Part shown: piece by piece, positions 63,859-64,000 of the stretch
How the letters are laid out: the number at the start of each line of letters is the position of its first letter
Position numbering within the stretch: position 1 is the stretch's first letter
Assembly: GCF_002368295.1 (NCBI RefSeq)
Contig: NZ_AP018248.1
Span: forward strand, 6,251,979-6,315,978
Length of the DNA: 64,000 bases
Direction: 5' to 3'
Origin: Tolypothrix tenuis PCC 7101
Lineage (GTDB): Bacteria; Cyanobacteriota; Cyanobacteriia; Cyanobacteriales; Nostocaceae
Translations under genes and position numbers: made by a program
The notes under the pieces: model-generated
Told to the model about the DNA's origin: nothing
What the model saw: the letters and a program-made list of their open reading frames with translations, nothing else
Databases searched by the model: none

Positions 63859-64000
63859 AAGGGGGTTGGGGTGAGGAAGAAAACGATTCTTGATTCTTGT
63901 ACAGACGCGATTCATCGCGTCTCTACGTCTCTACGCTCCTTGTGATTTTTGCTCCCCAACTTTGCCTAGGTTAATTTCCTTCCCTGTGGGGAAAATTAGG
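63859..64000. repeat. Upstream spacer with hairpin repeat
   Basis: Contains AGACGCGAT…ATCGCGTCT (63903-63922, 9-bp stem) of the same family as 22448-22467 and 38326-38347. The window ends 142 bp upstream of the tape-measure start. Confidence 0.8.

Overview
The window comes from a filamentous, heterocyst-type cyanobacterium (Nostocales, Nostoc/Calothrix/Tolypothrix-like). HIP1 octamers (GCGATCGC) and HIP1-like sites are scattered throughout. The intergenic spaces are full of heptanucleotide tandem repeats (STRR type: TAATGGG, GGGGACT, CCCCAAT, TCATTTG). A nif-linked set (cysE, Asr1405-like, DUF2949, nifV, nifZ, nifT) and typically cyanobacterial gene pairs (efp-accB, gap2-nadD, murC-murB, IctB-like, cyanoexosortase) point the same way. 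I saw no rRNA, tRNA or CRISPR array.

Region 1 (about 70-14350) is an accessory island: a NACHT-HEAT NTPase, a filamentous-haemagglutinin-type secreted protein, a DUF2887 nuclease-like gene, a PIN/Phd toxin-antitoxin pair with a second, unpaired Phd-like antitoxin, a Uma2 gene, a Ser/Thr kinase with a WD40 propeller, MITE-like elements, a 12-copy 21-bp minisatellite and gene wrecks. It is bracketed by two inverted copies of a complex sequence (three TTGTACTC-type boxes plus three ~22-bp iterons, with matching spacing). This looks like the two ends of a ~14.3-kb mobile element, but no transposase gene is visible inside.

Region 2 (14.4-50.4 kb) is mostly core genome: the nif-linked genes, an HNH/RHH pair and a second DUF2887 gene, a PlsC-type acyltransferase, proS, a GerMN lipoprotein-like gene, an ArsR regulator, efp-accB, a lumenal cyclophilin, a Uma2 gene, thiL (carrying an in-frame dispersed repeat), gap2, nadD, murC, murB, ybaB, an LMW phosphatase, a Ycf29-like response regulator, smpB, a WGxxGxxG protein, an IctB-like membrane protein and a GAF-'histidine kinase' that has lost its phospho-acceptor His. 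After these come a DegT aminotransferase and an exopolysaccharide/exosortase group (cyanoexosortase, its associated protein, an SLBB export protein and a Wzc-like chain-length/BY-kinase).

Region 3 (50.5-63.9 kb, mainly minus strand) is the distal part of an extracellular/thylakoid-type contractile injection system (eCIS/tCIS) locus: tape-measure-type protein, a 1469-aa DUF4157-led putative toxin with a C-terminal DNA/RNA non-specific-endonuclease-like domain starting 4 bp after it, a SUKH (SMI1/KNR4) candidate immunity protein, a YbjN-domain protein, a second stand-alone DUF4157 protein, a 46-aa membrane peptide and the AAA+ ATPase typical of these loci. Two plus-strand genes of unknown function are interleaved. 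The sheath, tube and baseplate genes are not in the window and are expected beyond position 64000. The toxin/immunity payload module and the inverted iteron ends of region 1 are the two most interesting items.
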